Positions 1 to 7,897 are shown, counted from the stretch's first letter. The stretch is 37,484 bases of DNA from an uncultured Oceanospirillaceae bacterium (GCA_913052465.1 CAJXEN010000004.1:1-37484); one strand, 5' to 3'. Notes: generated by a model from the sequence alone, not told the origin. Numbers and translations are program-made.

Positions 1-1318
1 AGAAAAAAGCGTGAAAAGGTATTGGCATCAAATAGGCAATGTTGAGTAGTGAACTAATCATTAAAATGACCATAATAACTAATTGTTCAGTTTCTAATGT
101 CGCCATTAACAAGTACCACTTGCTCCATGTTCCACCTGTGGGCGGTAAACCAATAATGCTAAGACTACCAATAAAGAACGCCACCATAGTAAAAGGCATT
201 TGCCTGCCCAAGCCTCGCATTTCGCTTATATTACTTTTATGTGCAGCAACCAAAATTGCACCAGCACAGAAGAATAAAGTAATTTTTCCAAAAGCATGCA
301 TGGCTATATTCATCGAACTCGCTATAACGCCTGATGATGTTGCTAGGAGCACACCAATAGTAATATAGCCCAGTTGGCTAACTGTTGAGTAAGCAAGCCT
401 TGCTTTTAAATTATCCTGTCGCATAGCAACGAACGAGGCAAGCAATACTGAAGCGCCACCTAGATATAGTAAAAACTGGGTAGTTGGTAAAACGACTAAT
501 AGATCGAGGCCAAAAATAAACACACCAACTTTCATTACGGTGAAAACACCAGCCTTAACTACAGCCACCGCATGCAGTAGTGCACTGACAGGTGTTGGTG
601 CAACCATCGCAGCAGGTAGCCATCGATGGAAGGGCATAATGGCAGCTTTACCAATGCCAAAAACAAACAGTACTAAAATTATACCTAGCAAAGTGGTATT
701 TGTGTCTACTGGAAATACACCGCCAGGGGTGAAATCTAGCGTACCAGAAAGCTCCCATGTACCAACAATTGCAAACAGAAAAAATGCTACAGAGGTGCCA
801 AGTAAAATACCAAGGTAAGTTCGCCCACCCTTTTTTGCATCCTCCGTGCCAGAGTGAGTCACAAGCGGATAGGTGGAGAGTGTGAGCACCTCATAAAAGA
901 TAAACAAAGTAAACAAGTTATCTGCAAAGGCAACCCCCATGACACTGCCTATGGCAATGGCAAAACAACAGAAAAACCGCGTTTGATGGTCCTCATTATG
1001 GCCACGCATATAACCAATGGAATAGATAATAGTCACAAACCAGAGAAAGCTAGCAATCAATGAGAATATCATCCCCAATGGTTCTACAGAAAAACTCAAA
1101 CTCAGTCCAGGTAAAATCTGTAGCCAATGAACAGTGGTGGTTTCACCAGCATCTAAACCTAGATAAATAGTAACCACTGCATAAAAGACACATAGGCTGG
1201 TAGCAAGGCTAACAGCCTCTCTTAAGTTTTGATGGTTCCTAAAGGCAATGATGCCAAGTGTGGCGAAGATGGGTAATATAATACACAGCTGCAGCAACAT
1301 TTCTAAAGAGTTGGTCAT
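1..1318 (-). CDS. Mrp/Mnh antiporter D-like (NuoL/M-type) subunit, 3' end cut by window edge
   Basis: Large polytopic membrane subunit of a multisubunit monovalent cation/proton antiporter. I translated the minus strand from the ATG at 1316-1318 and the frame stays open to the window edge, giving 439 codons without a stop. The protein is strongly hydrophobic and carries the proton-conducting transporter signature: a PFHRWLPAAMVAPTPVSALL stretch near residue 235, then an HAVAVVKAG stretch with the lysine typical of NuoL/M/N helices, and later LAYSTVSQLGY and GLGRQMPF segments. Its ATG overlaps the TGA of the preceding D subunit (ATGA), so it is the next gene of the same operon. Because MrpA and MrpD share this fold I cannot tell from the visible part which it replaces. 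The C-terminus and any later genes lie outside the window. Confidence 0.87.
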   Translation of the reverse strand, partial: MTNSLEMLLQLCIILPIFATLGIIAFRNHQNLREAVSLATSLCVFYAVVTIYLGLDAGETTTVHWLQILPGLSLSFSVEPLGMIFSLIASFLWFVTIIYSIGYMRGHNEDHQTRFFCCFAIAIGSVMGVAFADNLFTLFIFYEVLTLSTYPLVTHSGTEDAKKGGRTYLGILLGTSVAFFLFAIVGTWELSGTLDFTPGGVFPVDTNTTLLGIILVLFVFGIGKAAIMPFHRWLPAAMVAPTPVSALLHAVAVVKAGVFTVMKVGVFIFGLDLLVVLPTTQFLLYLGGASVLLASFVAMRQDNLKARLAYSTVSQLGYITIGVLLATSSGVIASSMNIAMHAFGKITLFFCAGAILVAAHKSNISEMRGLGRQMPFTMVAFFIGSLSIIGLPPTGGTWSKWYLLMATLETEQLVIMVILMISSLLNIAYLMPIPFHAFF

Positions 1319-2793
1319 GGGGCCACTCCAAACAAGCTTTGCGCCGCACCCGTGGCAACTTCTACAGTCATACGTGTATCAATGCCAAAGTATACATTCG
1401 CTAACACTAACATCCACACAGGTAAAAGGAAGGCCATGGGTGCTTCTTTAACAGGGTCCTTGCCAGTTATTGGGGTCTTAAAATAGGCTGTTTCAACAAT
1501 ACGCCAAACATAAACTACTGCCAATAAAGAACCTAATAAAACTAGGCCAGCCACCGGCCACCAACCCTTGTCAATCGCTGCTGTAACCAGATACCATTTG
1601 CTGACAAACCCAACCGTTAGAGGCACGCCAATAAGGCTTAACCCACCTATGACAATGGCAGCCATGGTTAATGGCATTTGTCGCCCTAAACCACGAAAGT
1701 CATCTATCCTAGTGCTGCCAATACGGTACATCACTGCACCCAAGGCTAAAAATAATGCTCCTTTCATCAGTGCATGATTAAACATGTGTAAGAGCATGGC
1801 ACTGAGCCCAGCATGGGTAGACATACTGAAACCAACAATCATATAACCGATCTGAGCTACACTAGAATAAGCAAATACATGTTTAACATTTTGCTGATAA
1901 ATAGCCACCGTGGAGGCTACGAATATGCCCAATAAACCCAGGGCCAAAAATAAGGTTTCCATAGGTAAAGTGGTAAAAGAAAATGACACGCCAAAAATAG
2001 AAAAGGTAAAACGAATCAGTAAGTAAGCTGCTACTTTAGTAGAGGTTGCAGCAAAAAACGTGGTTACTATTGACGGTGCATAAGTGTAGGCGTTAGGTAG
2101 CCAAAAATGCAGTGGGAACAAAGCTAGTTTTAAACAAACCCCAATAATAAAAAACACATAAGCGGTAGTGACTGTCCGTGTTTCTGCAACTTCAGGTAGT
2201 CGCGCTGCAAGATCGACCATATTAAGTGTACCTGTCATTTGGTACATTAGCCCTATCCCAATCAAGATAAACGTAGCACCGATAGTACCCATAATGAGGT
2301 ATTGAAAGGATGCCCAAAGCGCTCGTCGGTCTTTGCCAAGTGCAATTAAGGAATATGCTGACAGGGAGGATATCTCTAGAAAAACGAAAACGTTGAATGC
2401 ATCCCCAGTGGTAACTATACCCAACATGCCTGTTAATGAAAGTAGGTAGAGGATGTAAAAAAGAGTTTGTTTATTTTCAGGAATCTCTTTTTCAATGCTG
2501 GTTTGGGCAGCCAGTAAAACCACAGTGCTCACGCCAGAGATGATTAAGGCAATAAAGGCGTTGAGCTTATCTATACGGTACTCAATACCCCAAGGTGGGC
2601 TCCAGCCACCTAATTCATAGCTAACAGTGCCCGTTGACATGACCTGCTGAAGCAGAAAAATGCTAATAAAAAAAGTGATTGTGCTCACTAATAAAGTGAA
2701 CAACCAAACTAATTTTGGCCTGCTTAGGATCAAGCATGCCGGCGCTGCCATAAGTGGCACAATAACTTGCAATATAGGGAGGTGCGCTAACAC
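1315..2793 (-). CDS. mnhD: Na+/H+ antiporter subunit D (MnhD/MrpD)
   Basis: Proton-conducting membrane subunit (492 aa) of the Mrp/Mnh complex, homologous to NuoM/NuoN of complex I. There are about 14 predicted hydrophobic segments. Family landmarks are visible: PLHFWLPNAYTYAPSIVTTFFAATSTKVAAY around residues 228-258, FAYSSVAQIGYMIVG near 310, HMFNHALMKGALFLALGAV near 336 with the helix lysine, and FRGLGRQMPLTM near 370. The start is GTG at 2791-2793; an AAGGA element lies about ten bases upstream and the first 7 bases overlap the end of the C subunit gene. The stop overlaps the next ATG. Length is normal for MrpD. The tight overlaps imply translational coupling and stoichiometric assembly. 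Confidence 0.92.
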   Translation of the reverse strand: MLAHLPILQVIVPLMAAPACLILSRPKLVWLFTLLVSTITFFISIFLLQQVMSTGTVSYELGGWSPPWGIEYRIDKLNAFIALIISGVSTVVLLAAQTSIEKEIPENKQTLFYILYLLSLTGMLGIVTTGDAFNVFVFLEISSLSAYSLIALGKDRRALWASFQYLIMGTIGATFILIGIGLMYQMTGTLNMVDLAARLPEVAETRTVTTAYVFFIIGVCLKLALFPLHFWLPNAYTYAPSIVTTFFAATSTKVAAYLLIRFTFSIFGVSFSFTTLPMETLFLALGLLGIFVASTVAIYQQNVKHVFAYSSVAQIGYMIVGFSMSTHAGLSAMLLHMFNHALMKGALFLALGAVMYRIGSTRIDDFRGLGRQMPLTMAAIVIGGLSLIGVPLTVGFVSKWYLVTAAIDKGWWPVAGLVLLGSLLAVVYVWRIVETAYFKTPITGKDPVKEAPMAFLLPVWMLVLANVYFGIDTRMTVEVATGAAQSLFGVAP

Positions 2794-3176
2794 TGCTGAG
2801 GTTCCTTTTCTTGACTGGCCATTACCTGATTATCCATGGCCTGAATTTCATCCTCGTTAACACTGCCATAGGCTTCCTTAATCCTAACGGTTAGGGCAAG
2901 GCCCAATGCAGTGGTTGCTATACCCACAACAATGGCTGTGAGAATAAGCACGTGAGGTAGGGGATTTGAATATAGTATGATGCCCTCTTGCCATATTGGC
3001 GCAGTACCACCATCTACTTTTCCAAGGCTAATATAAAAAATAAACACGGAGATCTGAAAAATATTAAGCCCGACAATTTTTTTAATAAGATGGCCATGAG
3101 CAATAATGATATAAAAACCGATCATCATCAAAACGATAACAATCCAGTAGTTATAAAGGCCCAGTATCATGGTCAT
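2787..3176 (-). CDS. mnhC: Na+/H+ antiporter subunit C (MnhC/MrpC, NuoK-like)
   Basis: Small three-helix membrane subunit (129 aa) related to NuoK of complex I. Hydrophobic segments lie near residues 9-27, 33-51 and 75-98. The segment GHLIKKIVGLNIFQISVFIFY and the following LPHVLILTAIVVGIATTALGLAL are characteristic of MnhC, including the first-helix/second-helix spacing of NuoK proteins. The C-terminal 30 residues are polar and rich in E and Q, so they probably lie in the cytoplasm. The start ATG (3174-3176) overlaps the B-subunit TGA in an ATGA arrangement; a second ATG two codons later is an alternative. Fully embedded in the antiporter operon. Confidence 0.92.
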   Translation of the reverse strand: MTMILGLYNYWIVIVLMMIGFYIIIAHGHLIKKIVGLNIFQISVFIFYISLGKVDGGTAPIWQEGIILYSNPLPHVLILTAIVVGIATTALGLALTVRIKEAYGSVNEDEIQAMDNQVMASQEKEPQQC

Positions 3177-4147
3177 AACAATTCACCTTTATTAGCCTTT
3201 TGAAATTGACTGCGACCTACAAAGCTGTAAAAAATAATGATCATCACTGAAGCTACGGTCAAACCTACGCCCAATTCGATTAAAAGAATACCTAAATGTT
3301 GCCCAGCAATGGGGTCGGCAGCTAGTACGTTATAATCTAGGAAACTACCACCATTTAACATCGATACTAGACCAACGCTTCCATAAACCAGAACTCCAAG
3401 AGCAGATAGCATTTGCACTACAGGCTGAGTGATAACTCGTCGGGCGGCGCCGAGGCCAAATAACATGGCATACAGAATAATACCTGCAGCAAATATCACA
3501 CCGGCCTGAAAGCCACCACCTGGACCATAGTCACCATGGAATTGGACATAGAACGCGTATAGTACGATAAAGGGGATCATGGTTTTTATCACGATGCGTA
3601 AAATCAAATGCTTTTCATGCATCGAGTCATTAATAGCTTCCATTACCGCATCATCTTCTGGGCGTCGTGCTACTGATAGTAATGCTAAAACGCCAATTCC
3701 AGCAGTAAATATAACTGTAACTTCACCAAAGGTATCAAACCCTCGATAACTGGCAAGTACCGATGTCACCATGTTAGGCACACCAATTTCTTGAATTGAA
3801 TCATAAATATAGTGAGGTCCAACGTGCTGGTGGACAGGGGCATCTGCAGAACCAAAATAGGGCATGTCAAAGGTCCCATATATGAGTAACCCTCCAGTAA
3901 CGATAACCGCCACAAATGCCATCAGTGGCTTATGGGTGGCCTCATGATCTGTGCGCCCGGTCATTGCTACAGTTGTCAGCATAAGTAGTGTCGATATACC
4001 TGCACCTATAGACGCTTCCGTAAATGCCACGTCAACGGCGTCCATTGCCACAAAAAAACTAGCACAAACAAGGCCATAAATACCGGCTAGCATGACCACG
4101 GCAAACATATCTTTAATTCTACTAATGGCAATGGCAATAACAACCAA
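3173..4147 (-). CDS. mnhB: Antiporter subunit B with N-terminal DUF4040 (MrpA C-terminal/MbhD-like) part
   Basis: Membrane subunit joining two modules. Residues 1 to about 75 resemble the DUF4040/MbhD module normally at the C-terminus of MrpA (RIKDMFAVVMLAGIYGLV, then DAVDVAFTEASIGAGISTLL). Residues about 185-315 are an MnhB domain (HGDYGPGGGFQAGVIFAAG). The boundaries given use a TTG codon at 4145-4147, the first ordinary start codon in frame, but this removes half of the first membrane helix and has no ribosome binding site. The frame is open to a TAA at 4187-4189, and the extra residues (IIEILVDIVLLTLL) complete the helix expected for the family. An AGGAG lies at 4191-4195. Real initiation may therefore be at an ATC codon at 4181-4183, overlapping the end of the G-subunit gene. 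Function is secure, the start is not. Confidence 0.85.
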   Translation of the reverse strand: MVVIAIAISRIKDMFAVVMLAGIYGLVCASFFVAMDAVDVAFTEASIGAGISTLLMLTTVAMTGRTDHEATHKPLMAFVAVIVTGGLLIYGTFDMPYFGSADAPVHQHVGPHYIYDSIQEIGVPNMVTSVLASYRGFDTFGEVTVIFTAGIGVLALLSVARRPEDDAVMEAINDSMHEKHLILRIVIKTMIPFIVLYAFYVQFHGDYGPGGGFQAGVIFAAGIILYAMLFGLGAARRVITQPVVQMLSALGVLVYGSVGLVSMLNGGSFLDYNVLAADPIAGQHLGILLIELGVGLTVASVMIIIFYSFVGRSQFQKANKGELL

Positions 4148-4170
4148 AAGTGTTAGTAAGACAATATCGA

Positions 4171-4530
4171 CTAAGATTTCGATGATTTATCTCCTGCGCT
4201 AGTGTCTTCTTCTAAAGGGTTTATATTCATATTTATCAGTGGCTGTAATTTATTGAGAACTGCAGCCTGACCTAATGCATGACTGGCTGCTGGGCTTATA
4301 AACAACGTCATCAATAGAATCATCATAAGCTTTATAATAACTAGCAGGTCAGGGTTTTGCAGCATTAACCCAATAAGTATCATTGCTGCAGCTAGCGTGT
4401 CAGTAACACCTACGGCATGCATACGAGTATAAAAGTCTGGAAAGCGCAATATTCCCACTCCACCTGAAAGACAGAGGAAACTACCAAACAGGAGACAAAA
4501 AGAACTCAACAATGTCAGCACAGTATCCAT
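4171..4530 (-). CDS. mnhG: Na+/H+ antiporter subunit G (MnhG/MrpG)
   Basis: Small membrane subunit (119 aa) of the Mrp antiporter. The MnhG landmarks are clear: GSFLCLSGGVGILRFPDFYTRMHAVGVTDTLAAAMILIGL, where the RFPDFYTRMHA core is the family signature, followed by two more hydrophobic segments to about residue 90. The tail (about residues 100-119) is acidic and serine rich and not conserved in the family. The gene starts at ATG 4528-4530 with a one-base overlap with the preceding stop (TAATG). Its last 10 codons hold the AGGAG that seems to serve the next gene. Confidence 0.93.
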   Translation of the reverse strand: MDTVLTLLSSFCLLFGSFLCLSGGVGILRFPDFYTRMHAVGVTDTLAAAMILIGLMLQNPDLLVIIKLMMILLMTLFISPAASHALGQAAVLNKLQPLINMNINPLEEDTSAGDKSSKS

Positions 4531-4823
4531 TATGAATCCCTCTTTGCTGGCTCGGCTACAGGGCCGTTATGCTTAGCATTAAATGCGTCAGACAAACGCA
4601 ATACTCCGATCACACTGACAAAGTTAATCAGTGCATAGACCATGGCAATATCTAAAAATTCTGGCCGGCCCATGACAAAACCCAAGAGGGCAATAAGCAA
4701 CACTGTTTTAGTGCCAAACATGTTCACTGCCAGAATTCGGTCATACAGGCTAGGACCCACTACTGCGCGAATAATTGCTAATATCATGACCACAAGAACG
4801 GCCAGAGTTGCTGCTATAATCAT
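4530..4823 (-). CDS. mnhF: Na+/H+ antiporter subunit F (MnhF/MrpF)
   Basis: Three-helix membrane subunit (97 aa). The family core RAVVGPSLYDRILAVNMFGTKTVLLIALLGF at residues 19-49, then a third helix (AMVYALINFVSVIGVLRL) and a short polar tail, match MrpF/PhaF closely in order and length. The start ATG (4821-4823) overlaps the stop of the E subunit by 4 bases (ATGA) and the stop overlaps the G subunit by one base, so E, F and G form a compact coupled set as in other Mrp operons. Confidence 0.93.
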   Translation of the reverse strand: MIIAATLAVLVVMILAIIRAVVGPSLYDRILAVNMFGTKTVLLIALLGFVMGRPEFLDIAMVYALINFVSVIGVLRLSDAFNAKHNGPVAEPAKRDS

Positions 4824-5293
4824 GAGTTCTCCAACTGACTAACCCGCCGATCCATGTCACCAGATTCAAGTGCTTCAATATTTTCCCTGATTAAGGCATG
4901 TACCATTATTTCATTACCCACCAGCCCTAGCGCCACAGTGCCTGGTGTTAATGTAATTGAATTTGCGTAGATCACTTTTCCAACGTCAGTTTTCTGGCTA
5001 GCCTTAACTGTTATTACGGTAGGGGAAATTGATTTGTTCCCAAGCCAGATGTGTTTAATGACTGTAAGATTAGCAACTACAATTTCTTTCGCCAGCCAGA
5101 TCCCAAATTTTGGAGCTGTTAGTGACAAGTTAATAGATTGCGACTCATGGTCTACTACGTCCATACGATGGGTAATAAATACAACGATGGCGATAGAAAC
5201 GGCACCCAAGGCAAGAATCAGATAGGTATAGTGTCCAGAGTTAAGCAACCAAAATAGTGCTAGAACAATAGAAAGGTTTATTTTATAACGCAT
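4820..5293 (-). CDS. mnhE: Na+/H+ antiporter subunit E (MnhE/MrpE), first gene of the operon
   Basis: MnhE family protein (157 aa): two N-terminal hydrophobic segments (about residues 7-23 and 24-42) followed by a cytoplasmic domain containing the family pattern GKVIYANSITLTPGTVALGL around residues 105-124, equivalent to the conserved LANxITLTPGT motif. Start ATG at 5291-5293; only a weak GAG precedes it, across an A-rich spacer. It is the first gene of the antiporter operon, with a promoter-like element and a roughly 130-base leader upstream. In this operon E-F-G precede B-C-D, unlike the A-to-G order of Bacillus and Pseudomonas Mrp. Confidence 0.92.
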   Translation of the reverse strand: MRYKINLSIVLALFWLLNSGHYTYLILALGAVSIAIVVFITHRMDVVDHESQSINLSLTAPKFGIWLAKEIVVANLTVIKHIWLGNKSISPTVITVKASQKTDVGKVIYANSITLTPGTVALGLVGNEIMVHALIRENIEALESGDMDRRVSQLENS

Positions 5294-5317
5294 ATTTTTT
5301 TACTCGTAAGCAACTTG

Positions 5318-5356
5318 AAAAGCCCCCACATGACTGGATTTTCAGTCCCTGGCTTT
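5318..5356 (-). promoter_or_regulatory. Structured 5' leader hairpin of the antiporter operon (candidate cis-regulatory RNA)
   Basis: In the transcript direction an AAAGCC arm (5351-5356) pairs with GGCTTT (5318-5323), enclosing an inner hairpin GACTG/CAGTC (5343-5347 with 5332-5336). The outer arm is followed by a short U-rich stretch (GGGGGCTTTTC), so it could act as an attenuator. It lies between the putative promoter (5429-5457) and the mnhE start (5293). I do not recognise it as a named riboswitch; the structure is visible, the regulatory role is inferred. Confidence 0.3.
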
Positions 5357-5428
5357 GCAGAAAAATGCTGGTGAGTTGCCATTTTGGACGCAGTAACGAC
5401 CGCCAGATACGATGGGCCAATCTCGCGT

Positions 5429-5457
5429 ATAGTACCTCACAATCCTATCTGTCTCAA
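5429..5457 (-). promoter_or_regulatory. Putative sigma-70 promoter of the mnhEFGBCD operon
   Basis: On the minus strand TTGAGA (5452-5457) and TACTAT (5429-5434) are separated by exactly 17 bases, a good match to -35 and -10 consensus. Transcription would start near 5422 and leave a leader of about 130 bases before mnhE. It is the best promoter-like pair I noticed in this gap. Confidence 0.45.
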
Positions 5458-5825
5458 CGCCGCAGGCCAATTCAGGCTGTTTAATTTCTATGGCTGTAAG
5501 TTTAGTTTATTGGTAATTCAAAAATCTGTAAAAATTAGCCGATGATTTTTCAATAGGTTCTGCTAGGCAGCTATACACTTAATTTGATCTGATTTTTTGC
5601 ATTGCCGTTTTTTATGACTTGTCTAATATACCAGCCACACATGTACCCGTTGCTTTTTTGAGCCATCAATTTGGTTGTCTTGGCACATAGCACTAGGTGG
5701 TACGCAAAAATAATGTCAATCGACAGGTCGATAAAACAGATAAAAGCAGAGCCCATTTACAAACTAGTAACAAAAGCCCAAAGTACTGCGATACCTTGAG
5801 GCCTTTATTGCTAAAGGCTAGAGAA
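5458..5825. other. Gene-free interval between pit and the antiporter promoter
   Basis: AT-rich sequence of about 370 bases with no convincing coding region, tRNA or insertion sequence. A 6-bp stem GCCTTT/AAAGGC at 5801-5818 lies just beyond the pit stop codon but has no T-run on either side, so it is at best a weak transcription end for pit. A 61-codon minus-strand open frame (5571-5756) has no ribosome binding site or family resemblance. Confidence 0.5.
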
Positions 5826-7100
5826 TTAAGAAAAAATGGCTTTAAATATGTAGAAAAAGGTAATCGATAATATTGCGCCAGCTGGAAGGGTAATTACCCA
5901 TGAAGTGAATATAGTTGCCACTATACGTAAGTTAATCGCAGCTAAACCGCGTGCTAAACCCACACCTAATACCGCACCTACAAGGGTGTGTGTGGTGGAG
6001 ATAGGTAAGCCAATGCCAGAGGCAAGTACCACTGTTGCAGAGGCGCCTAGTGTGGCTGCGAAGCCACGGCTAGGAGTTAACTCTGTGATCTTGGTGCCTA
6101 TAGTCGCCATTACTTTATAGCCATAGGTAACAAGGCCAACAACGATGCCTACACCACCGACTAAAAGTATCCATGCAGGCATACTAGATTTGGCAGTTAC
6201 AGCACCAGATTTGATAGTGGCGATAGCGGCTGCCATCGGGCCTACAGCGTTTGCTACATCGTTTGAACCGTGAGCAAAAGCCATCGCGCAAGCAGTAAAA
6301 ATCATTAACACAGCAAATACTTTTTCTACGTTGGCAAAGCGGTCTTCTGATTCAATGGCTTTGTTACGCTTTACACGGGTTAACATCATGCTGCCGATCA
6401 CTGTAACCAAAAGGCCCACTGCAGCTGCAACCAGCGACATTTCGAAGTAATTTAGACTAAAACCAATGTCCTTAAATACATGTTTTAGGCCTTTAATTAA
6501 GGTCACCATAGTGATCATAAAGCCCACCATAAACATATACATAGGTACATATCGTTTGGCGTTTTCAAATGGCGTTTCAGTGTCTAATATCAACCGCTGA
6601 ACACTCCTGAATAGCATGTAGGATATGGTGCTTGCCAACACGGGTGAAACAATCCAACTGGCCGCGATAGTGCTAACTTTGCTCCAATTCACGGCATCTA
6701 CAGAGATGGCAACAGCAGCAAAACCGACGATGGCACCCACGATAGAATGCGTGGTCGATACTGGCCAACCTAGGATAGTTGCGATTAATAACCAAGTGCC
6801 TGCAGCAAGAAGTGCTGAAAGCATGCCGTACACTAAGTATTCTGGAGTACCCTGTAGCGAAAGGGGATCAATAATACCTTTGCGAATGGTGGCAGTCACT
6901 TCACCACCTGCTAAATAGGCGCCTGCAAACTCAAAGACCATAGCGATGATGATCGCTTGCTTTAATGTAATAGCTCCCGACCCCACAGAGGTACCCATGG
7001 CGTTAGCCACATCATTGGCACCTACACCCCAGGCCATAAAAACACCAAATATGATGGCTAAAATGAGCAAAATTTGACCGTATTCGTTTAAAACTTCCAT
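5826..7100 (-). CDS. pit: Inorganic phosphate transporter, Pit family
   Basis: Low-affinity, proton-coupled inorganic (metal-)phosphate symporter of the inner membrane (424 aa). The two inverted PiT repeats are visible: GANDVANAMGTS at residues 27-38 and HGSNDVANAVGP at 277-288, each followed later by a repeat of the type GWPVSTTHSIVGA (111-123) and GLPISTTHTLVGA (364-376). About ten hydrophobic segments surround a hydrophilic central stretch (about 242-260). Start ATG at 7098-7100 matches the family N-terminus. The upstream neighbour, 64 bases away on the same strand, is a PhoU-like DUF47 protein, a pairing common for Pit transporters. Shorter than E. coli PitA (about 499 aa) but normal for this subfamily. 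Confidence 0.95.
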   Translation of the reverse strand: MEVLNEYGQILLILAIIFGVFMAWGVGANDVANAMGTSVGSGAITLKQAIIIAMVFEFAGAYLAGGEVTATIRKGIIDPLSLQGTPEYLVYGMLSALLAAGTWLLIATILGWPVSTTHSIVGAIVGFAAVAISVDAVNWSKVSTIAASWIVSPVLASTISYMLFRSVQRLILDTETPFENAKRYVPMYMFMVGFMITMVTLIKGLKHVFKDIGFSLNYFEMSLVAAAVGLLVTVIGSMMLTRVKRNKAIESEDRFANVEKVFAVLMIFTACAMAFAHGSNDVANAVGPMAAAIATIKSGAVTAKSSMPAWILLVGGVGIVVGLVTYGYKVMATIGTKITELTPSRGFAATLGASATVVLASGIGLPISTTHTLVGAVLGVGLARGLAAINLRIVATIFTSWVITLPAGAILSITFFYIFKAIFS

Positions 7101-7164
7101 GGGGTTTTCTCAAAGCTTTGTGGGTATTTATTATCGGTATTTATGCACAGACTTATCTATTGAG

Positions 7165-7839
7165 TTAGCGAGCAATAATAACTTGGATCTGTTCACCAGC
7201 ACTTTGTGCATGGTCAGCTAGGTTGCCAATTGATTCGATGGTTTTATACATAAACATTGCATCAAGAGGTGGCGAATCTGTTTCTATTTCGTGTAATTTT
7301 GCACGTAGAGTGATTTGACGCTTATCATTTTTGTCTTCTGCTTTTTCTAGTTTGGTAATACACCGGTTAATCCGGTCAATTTCACGCCCACCAAACCCTG
7401 AACCTATTAGTTCGTCAAGCTCATCGATCACTACCTTAGCCTCTACGGCTACAGCGATGGCAGATTTAACGTATGCCGTCATATCTGTGGCAATTTTTTT
7501 AGGGATTACTTGCTTACGACCCAAAATGATACCGGCAATATCTTTAGCAGTGTTACAAATCTTATCTTGTTTGCTAAGGAGCTGAATAAGGTCTGAGCGA
7601 TTAATAGGCATAAACAAACTTTTCGGCAAGTGGAGACGAATGTCTTGTTTTTGATCATCAGCCTGGCCTTCAAACACTGCAATGGCGTTATAAGTAGCTT
7701 CTACGGCTTCCCAGTCTTCCTTAATCACAGCTTGGAAGAATGGGGTTAACAGTTCCACACATTGCACGACTGTGTGCATGTGATTTTGTAACGGTTTAAT
7801 CGGTGAATGGCCAAACAAACTAAGGATGGGATTTGCCAT
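7165..7839 (-). CDS. DUF47/TIGR00153 PhoU-like protein, Pit accessory protein
   Basis: Cytoplasmic all-helical protein (224 aa) of the DUF47 family, distant PhoU relatives generally encoded beside Pit. Family features are the N-terminus SLFGHSPIKPLQNHM, the segment EGQADDQKQDIRLHLPKSLFMPINRSDLI near residues 57-85, and the C-terminal half ending in ESIGNLADHAQSAGEQI. The acidic residues in E-x-x-AD and E-x-x-x-D positions are those PhoU-type domains use for metal binding. Probably modulates Pit activity or phosphate signalling; the exact mechanism is not established for the family. It is the promoter-proximal gene of a DUF47-pit operon and follows a hairpin just 24 bases upstream of its ATG. 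Confidence 0.9.
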   Translation of the reverse strand: MANPILSLFGHSPIKPLQNHMHTVVQCVELLTPFFQAVIKEDWEAVEATYNAIAVFEGQADDQKQDIRLHLPKSLFMPINRSDLIQLLSKQDKICNTAKDIAGIILGRKQVIPKKIATDMTAYVKSAIAVAVEAKVVIDELDELIGSGFGGREIDRINRCITKLEKAEDKNDKRQITLRAKLHEIETDSPPLDAMFMYKTIESIGNLADHAQSAGEQIQVIIAR

Positions 7840-7863
7840 GTGAATTGCCTCTACAAATAATAA

Positions 7864-7897
7864 GGGTGCCTATAATCGGGGTGCATTATAGGCACCC
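7864..7897 (-). terminator. Perfect 13-bp inverted repeat between phoR and the DUF47 gene; terminator that contains a -10 box
   Basis: Arms GGGTGCCTATAAT (7864-7876) and its exact complement (7885-7897) with an 8-base loop. In the minus direction the stem is followed by TTATTATTTG, consistent with a rho-independent terminator for the mnmE-phoB-phoR transcript. Each arm also carries TATAAT, so one sits in -10 orientation for DUF47-pit on the minus strand. No good -35 hexamer lies 16-18 bases upstream (ATATTA at 17), so any promoter here would need an activator such as PhoB; I see no clear Pho box. Confidence 0.65.

Noticed and set aside
39-1063. Plus-strand open frames opposite the antiporter D' subunit
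   Set aside because: They are antisense shadows of a clearly conserved membrane protein on the minus strand.
5571-5756. Minus-strand 61-codon open frame in the pit-mnhE gap
   Set aside because: No ribosome binding site, no recognisable family, and composition like the surrounding noncoding DNA.
5801-5818. GCCTTT/AAAGGC hairpin after pit as a terminator
   Set aside because: Only six base pairs with no T-run on either side; not enough to call.
7141-7149. TTATGCACA between DUF47 and pit as a DnaA box
   Set aside because: The G at the variable position makes a weak box and there is no partner nearby.
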